64,000 bases of DNA from Marsupella aquatica (lineage: Eukaryota > Marchantiophyta): NCBI GenBank assembly GCA_973895155.1, contig OZ316896.1, forward strand, positions 13,640,001 to 13,704,000. The letters run 5' to 3'. This document shows positions 57,421 to 64,000 of the stretch, piece after piece; within the stretch, counting starts at the first letter, position 1, and every line of letters begins with the position of its first letter. The notes beneath the pieces were generated by a model. The model searched no databases, had not been told where the DNA came from, and saw only the letters and a list, made by a program, of their open reading frames with translations. Position numbers and translations under genes: made by a program.

Positions 57421-60400
57421 CTATGGGCTAAATTTACTCAAAGCTGACTGCAAAACATCTGCGAAAGAAGGTGCGAGGCTAGCATCATCAGCTTTGATCT
57501 TGGCATGTCCAAGGCCAGACGATGTGTTGACCAGCAACTCAACAAGAAAGAAACCTGTGCCGGAAGCTACATCTGCCAATTGTGCAAAAAAGAAAAACTT
57601 GAGAGGAGCCTGGCCTGATGCCATGCAAAGCACAGAATTTGCTTGCATATGACGTACAAGAGGTTGCGGTCCAACAAACCCAACCAAAGTATGAGGTGGA
57701 AATGTGTACTCCTGCATGGCAAAAGCAGATTTATCATGAAGACGAGTTCAAAACAAGCTCAACAAGCACTTATTTGTAACAAACTGAAAGCTTTACTTTC
57801 ATTAAGACCACGTTTTATATCATATTTTGAGATCAAATCTCAAGACTGACTCCTGAACTAAAGACCCTTTCTGCATCATGCTACCAGTTTCACAGTGGCC
57901 GACATACAAATGAAAGACAGCAATAGAAGATCTCCCTGAGGTAACAATAAACGCACCATTGTCAATGCCACGTCCGTTTGACCCCATTTCCGTTTGAATG
58001 TCGCCGCATCAAGTGCAGGCTTCGGATTTAAGTTTAACTGAGGTGCTACTGGTGGAGACGAGATGGTAAGACTGGTTCCTAATCCAAGCAAGTCATCTAC
58101 GGCAAGGAGAGGAGAAGAAGCTGAAGCAAGGGGTTGAGATGGTAGAGACCCACGGGAGGGTTTTGAAGACTGGGAAGGAGATGGAGAGGGAGCAGTTGAA
58201 GTAGATGATGCAAAACTATCTAGACCCAGATAATCTGGAGCATTGTAACTGTGTGACCCATTGCTCAAAGCAGTTTGAGGTTCTTCTTTATCAGAGGGAC
58301 CCAGTAGTAGATCATTATCCCTTGCATCTAGTTGATTGATTGCCAGTTCGTTCCCAGGAGAGGAGGTCCCAACGATTGAAGATCCAGTGTCGTCTGTGAA
58401 TGCAAAAGGGCTGCGATGTTCCTTGTCGAGAAACATGTAGGAAGGCTGCAAACCACCAAAGAATTTGATCATCTGAGAGCAGGACAAAACTGAAGACCGC
58501 TACACAAAACTGAAGACCGCTACCAAGAAAAGATTATTCTAGTAATAAACTGCAGACCACTGTCACACATGATGACAGAAAATGCCTTAATTTGTGCAAT
58601 GAAGCACTTTAGCTAATGTCTGCGACTGAAAAGTTTGATCAACAAATGCCGTTAATACCAAAGATCAGTACCAAGGGCTTCACATGCTCATACCTGGCGA
58701 TACACTACTGCTAGGCTGTTGAATTCATCAAAGATCCGGTCCTTGACTTCATTACTCTGGTCTCCAGAAAACACAGAGACGGCACCTTTCTGTGGGTTGA
58801 TGACATTCTCTGCCACTTCAACACCATGCCGCAGGAGCCTATAGTAGAGTAGGGCTCTGTCATGAACATCCTGTTGTCCAACCACAAATGTGATAGTCAA
58901 TGAAAATTGCTATTCACAAGAGACTTAGACAACAAAGGAAGAATCTGTACTACAACTAAATGGACAGATGGCAGTATAACAGACGTTGAATTGAAAATGA
59001 TGATCCTGATTTGAAGGGCCTGTGAAGTAAGTACCTGATTCGCATCTTCCAATCCACTCGTTATGGCGGCTCCTAGAACACCTATTGTTTCAGGAGGCCT
59101 CTTAAAAAAACACTTTGTTACTGCCGTCAAGAGTTCCAATCGCACCTGCAGTGGTCAAGAAACAGGAAAGATGGAAGCATTGAGCACACTCCTACTTGCT
59201 GGGATTTGCAGGGATGACAAAGTTGAGATCACATATATCAGCGAAGGACTGATGCTGATATTGTCCACTCACAAACAACCTGCTTGGATGACAAACAGCC
59301 GTACCTCAGGGGAATCTTCTTCTGTCCAGCTCTTGACAAACCCTTCGAGAACGTAGGGGGCATCCTGCATATCATAGGCGTACTCTCCTAGCATCCACAC
59401 CAAGGCACATTTTGCCTTTGGCTCTTGAACGGTCTCTCTGCTTACGTCACCAACTACAGCAATGCAATTGTGACTCCATTGAGGATACTTTCTCAACAGA
59501 TCCTTCACGAGCACCTTTAAACAAAACCACCGCAGAAACTTAGCAACGTATGAACAAATTTTGTCGATCAATGGAAGTCCCACTTTCTAGCGGACAGATA
59601 GCTATGACCTAATTCACACCGAATCAAAAGGGACAGTCCTCTCACAAATTGGAGCATAAGACCTCATAAAAGAAGAGTTTGACTTCTACCACTTAAAAGG
59701 CATACAGCAGGAAGATATGCATGAAGTGTAAGATGAGTGAGTAACGGCTTCAATGCCACGCATGCTAACCAAGGTTTCTGCCGTCACATAATCTTTTCCC
59801 ATCTCCAGAAATTGGAGCAGTCGATCGACGATTGCATTCACATCGTACTGCTGCAATGCAATCTTTCCCACAGCTCGGATGGACTCACGTGCGATTGCTA
59901 TGTCAACGTTGGCAGCATACTCGCTAAGCTCCGTTACTGTTTAACACAGAGACATGCCTGCAATAAGTGCATTAGGGAAAGGAGCAACGCTTTCCCAAAG
60001 AATAATCTCCAGCTCAATCACAAAATATCGGAAAACTCATTTACATCGGTTAACTGATAAGAAAGGTGACCGACTCCCGACCATCGACTACCGACTATCC
60101 GGCCTAGTCGAGTGATTTTCAAGCCACAACGTAAACAATCGATGATGTTGAGAGTTTTCGTGAACGTCCTTTTCAATTAAGAAAGCTTCTACGGACGTAA
60201 CTGGATGAAGGATAAAATGCTTGCCATAGATATCTCATACAGAATGGCAAACAGCTGTCACTGAGAAGTTACGAGAGAGACAAAAATACTAAAATCTTTG
60301 ACAAGAACAGGTGACTTTCCCCCAATAAAATCCACTGAACATCAATGCAAGAACTTGCCACCCATCAAGTAGGAGACCACGACGACTCTGCCGGTCGTGA

Positions 60401-62400
60401 CAGATAAACCCAACATGGCTGGCACATCATTCCTCAGGCTTCTTGGTAAAGGTAGCTGTGACTCCTGTTTTGAGTCTTCACGGTTTAGAAACGACTATGC
60501 AAAGCTCGGTCATGTTTTCTCTAGTTCTTACCGATTTCATAGGTGTTGGTTTCATTGGCAACTGCAGTCAACATCTCCAGCTTCAATTTCTTAACATAGG
60601 ATGGATCACTGTAGCGGCAATAGAAGTGTTTGTAATCTGAAGCAAACAGCGTTGGTTCCCGCATCACCAGGAGATGCAAATGACTCAGAACAGCGTAGGA
60701 TTGTTCTGGACTTCCTGAACTGACAAGGGTCAACAGAGGAGCCTTGATTCGCTCATAAACCTGTTTCAGGGAGAAACGACAAGATATTTAATCAACTGTG
60801 TATCTTCCAATAGACACTACCGTCTCTTGAAACACATTATTTACTGACAATGAGAACTAATCTCAGACTATACCTTCTGATGGACCTCTGGCATGGCCAT
60901 GGTTAAATGTAAGAACACTTTGATAGTAGCCAGCACTACAGCGCTGTTTGCGTGGTGTAGCCTATCGTCCAGCACATCCATCATCTCTGATGTTTCTTGA
61001 GCATCCACAGGGACATATTTTGATACAACCTCAAGTACAAGACACTGTGCCCACTCACTAAACTCCTTGAACCTGCAATCAATATCCAAGAAAGATTTAT
61101 AGATAAAAACCCATCTATGCAAATAATCAGTTCTTGTAAACCTGGCAGGACCCGGCATTCCTGGGGAAGAAATTATTTTGAAATCACATCGAAGAGACTT
61201 CAAAAGTACTCATTTAAAATCTTAGGTCAATGAATACTAAAATGATGTAAAAGAGAGAGCCTTACCTATTCAAAAGGGAGAGGATTACGTGCTGATGAAG
61301 AAGAGATTCCTTTTCTCTTATCGCATTTTCAGAAGTGTTACCTTCGATTGAGAGAATTTCTAGTAGAGAGCAAAGGCAGTTGGCCACAACCTATACCACA
61401 CATGAAATCACGTGTTACTCCAGGTGGACAACTGAAGCAAAACAGCCGTAAGTAGGTCATGTATTTCATGAGAATCTCAGAATTTAATTCCAACCAGAAA
61501 AGGCCAAAGCATGGTCTCAGGTTTGTCCTGCCATTCCGGGATCATGTTGAACTCACTCCTGTCCTTCCACGGTTGAACGATTATTGAAGGAGACTGGAAT
61601 AAAAAATAAATACATCTAGCCTCCAAGGATTCAAAGAAAGTTTTATATTACCAATAGAGCATGAACTGAAATTTCTCTACTGATAATTGTGTAGCCAAAC
61701 TGCATTGGAGACACCCAAGGACAATTCAGAGGTGCTCCAGACATCCACGACACAAACAGATTCTATGCAAACGAGTTTCAAGCTCAGTTGACCCATCTCC
61801 ATTGCGCACTCACATCAACGAGTGCATTGACCGCAAACAAATACGCAAAGCGAGTTAGTGGGGAACCTGAGGATCCGAATCATGGATAAGCATGGTCTTC
61901 AACGTGGTCAGAAAATCGTGGTCGATGCAAGCTGACGGGGCAATATGATACAGCTTCAAAGCCCCTATGGCAGCGACCGACCTCACATACCCATTGTTGT
62001 CTTCGAGCCCAGTAATCAACGGCCCCACCAAATACTCCACCAAATTCTTTACCCTAAGTGAGCACAGGCTTCTAAGAGCCAAGCCCCGAATCATGGGATC
62101 GTCATCTTGGCAGTCCTTCTGAAGGAAATTGATGGTGAGCAGGGCCAAATCCGGGTGCACCCTCGCGTAATTGCCCACATACAGATAGCACATTTTCTTC
62201 AACACGAGATCCGAGGTGGCGGAGCACATGACCATCTCGCTGAAGAGAGACGACACATCGATCCCGACTGTCAGATACGATATCACTTTCTTGTACAGCT
62301 CCCGTTTCGTCTCCTCTACGCCCGGCGCCCGACTCCCCGCCAGCTGCCGCAGCTGCGACTTTATCTCCGCGAGCTCCCCTTTCCTATGATCCGCATTCAT
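57421..62400 (-). CDS. AP4B: AP-4 complex subunit beta (beta-4 adaptin)
   Basis: One of the two large AP-4 subunits; AP-4 sorts cargo at the trans-Golgi, in plants including vacuolar cargo. Ten exons, all GT-AG and in phase: 62400-61867, 61390-61266, 61072-60874, 60760-60532, 59936-59770, 59514-59305, 59145-59035, 58870-58694, 58445-57957, 57711-57421. They give 843 residues, matching the plant family length. The armadillo-like trunk (about 1-530) carries LRQLAGSRAPGV, YKKVISYLTVGIDVS, CSATSDLVLKKMCYLYVGN, DDPMIRGLALRSLCSLRV and LQQYDVNAIVDRLLQFLEM. KCFFKRPPET, DVHDRALLYYRLL and KDRIFDEFNSLAVVY follow. The hinge (about 585-735) is Ser/Pro-rich with DLLLG and DDLLGLG. The C-terminal platform includes KFFFFAQL. 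ATG 62400 is preferred over the in-frame 62445 because similarity to the family begins there. Confidence 0.96.
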
Positions 62401-63000
62401 CGTGCCCTGCCCTGTCCTGCTCTGCCGATCTCTCTCCCACAACACGATCGCCTCAGCAGCACCACCTCTCTCAACAAAAACACACTCTCCTCCCTCTCTC
62501 TCGCTCTCTCTCGTGCTTCACACCCTCACCACCTCACCAGCAGACGACCCAACAAGTCCACAGCATCCGATCTCTGTCTCGATCTCGATCTCAAGGCCGC
62601 AACGATGACAGCCTTGGAAATCTTTGACAGAAAGCGGAGTCAGATGAGCAAACAAGAGACGGTAGAATGGTACAATACCAGGACCACGTCTACTGTAGTG
62701 TAATTGGGGAGAGCGGCTTCCCTGCTCGTCTCCTTCTCTTCTTCTTTCTCTTCGAGTCTCTGCGCTTGGATTGAGAGCTTTCCGCACTGCATCGTCCCAG
62801 TCCTTCTTCCGCCCACGATCCTACCCACTGCACCACCACTACTACTTCATCATCGGTCGACCGATCATCTCAAACTGACTGGTGCAGTGGGAAGTTTACA
62901 AACCGATTCTACGGGAAAAGCTTGATACAGGAGTCCAGAAACTGGGTTTTGAGCTGAACAAGTCCCCAAACGAATGCTGTTTCTCGGTATGTGACAAAAT
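62401..63000 (-). promoter_or_regulatory. 5' UTR and promoter of AP4B
   Basis: It includes a CT-rich run at about 62484-62515 (GA-rich on the gene strand), common in plant 5' UTRs. The plus-strand ORF 62107-62703 is the antisense shadow of exon 1 plus this region. No divergent gene could be supported. Confidence 0.5.
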
Positions 63001-63805
63001 CATTGAATGATGAGCTCTTTGGAGACAAGAAAAGCTCGACAATCACTCGGACAGTAATGGTCCCAATAGCGCTCTGTCTATCGGTCTCTACTCGAGGGTA
63101 ATTTTTAAGGGGTTTTTCTTGTTTGCAAAAGTGGCTAATGTCACCTTGTGTGAAGGAGAAGATCCTTAAAATAATTCCTCATTTTATTTTCTTTGATTAA
63201 TTTGGATCATTAGATCAACCTAGATGTAATGGTCACCGTCAGATTCTGGCTTTTGGGGTTCATGGTTAGGTGGCCGACTGACTAAAAGAAGACAAAAGCC
63301 ATGCTAATTTTTGTCAAAGACTCTTCATTGAGGTGGAATTTGATGAACTTTCACCAATCAATAAATGCTCCTCTACCCTAGCTGTGGGTCTTTGTTTGTC
63401 CCCCTCCGTTTGTATGCTTTGGATTTTTAATATGATACTACCAACAACCAAGTCTCTTTGGAGCATATTCACACCAATCTATGGGTCGGCTCCTCTCAGG
63501 TATTTTCTGGATTATTTAATATAGTTACTACCAACTGCCAAGTGTATCTGGGGGTACCTTGTATGTAATATGGTTCCATATTGCTTGTTACTGATTAAAT
63601 CTAATATGATTTGACAAATTTGAGACTCTTGATGTGGAAGCCCCCAAAAAGTATTCTCCAATGGAGGAAAAGCACCCTGAATCATGTGCAACATGTTTAA
63701 TGTTTGTACATTACCCTAGGCTTATCATCTAAATAATGTTTGAAACAACTTTTTCCTAAAAGTGTTCCAATTTACAGTACTGCAACTGTTTTGATTGTAT
63801 ATACA
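63001..63805. other. intergenic, nothing recognised
   Basis: AT-rich DNA upstream of AP4B without a supportable gene or repeat. Confidence 0.35.
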
Positions 63806-63885
63806 AACATGTCATGGTTTTTGTATATGGTCACTATGGTTACATTGGTGAACTTGTTGTCCATATACAAAATCATAACATATTT
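63806..63885. repeat. imperfect inverted repeat, 25-bp arms
   Basis: Arms at 63806-63830 (aaacatgtcatggtttttgt then atatgg) and 63861-63885 (its near reverse complement) enclose a 30-base spacer. It could be a MITE remnant. Confidence 0.75.
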
Positions 63886-64000
63886 GTAATTAAAAAAACT
63901 ATGGGCAGTATTGTCAATTGGAATATCTTTAGTGGCAAACCAGTTAATGGTTAATGTTTGAATTTTTGAAAAAATGATGATAAGAATTCCAGATTTGGCA

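Noticed and set aside
62107-62703. 198-codon plus-strand ORF over the AP4B start
   Set aside because: It is antisense to AP4B exon 1 and its 5' UTR; the minus strand holds the conserved protein.

Overview
The window is nuclear DNA from a land plant. The evidence is a set of spliced genes with short introns (about 60 to 700 bases) and GT-AG borders, two SAUR-family genes, a plant-type beta-4 adaptin, a SEC23 of the At1g05520-like class, and plant transposon families (a Copia-like LTR, PIF/Harbinger, a LINE, MITEs). I cannot name the species. The short introns within a repeat-rich region would fit a non-seed plant, but that is only a guess. There is no bacterial operon logic, no CRISPR array, and I found no convincing tRNA or rRNA gene.

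Layout. 190-2930 (+): SEC23, the COPII inner-coat GTPase-activating subunit, two coding exons. 5718-9254 (+): a CCR4/deadenylase-like exonuclease, probably nine coding exons, with a higher-order tandem array inside its seventh intron. 9255-31000: gene-poor and built from tandem duplications, three types of small element and a solo LTR at 10399-11091 with a perfect 5-bp target duplication. 27570-30345: a roughly 100-bp satellite-like array running up to the first SAUR gene (31484-31918, +). 31919-43090: intergenic, with minisatellites and perfect or near-perfect tandem duplications. 43091-43594 (-): the second SAUR gene, convergent with the first, with a GGGCAG-rich array beyond its upstream region. 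46453-46700 (-): a LINE reverse-transcriptase relic. 48797-52000: a PIF/Harbinger-type neighbourhood with a two-exon Myb/SANT-like gene (+) and the C-terminal part of a DDE transposase (-). 57421-62400 (-): AP4B, the beta subunit of AP-4, ten coding exons resolved end to end.

The host genes are not functionally linked by position. SEC23 and AP-4 beta both act in vesicle trafficking, but at different steps (ER export versus trans-Golgi sorting). The two SAURs are related auxin-response-type proteins. I found no clearly new biochemical system. The observations most worth checking are the repeat architecture: a three-copy MITE-like family with matching ends, a small second MITE family, the solo LTR with internal duplications, a satellite that contains a copy of the SAUR-proximal sequence, and a coiled-coil ORF antisense within the intron of the Harbinger-linked gene.
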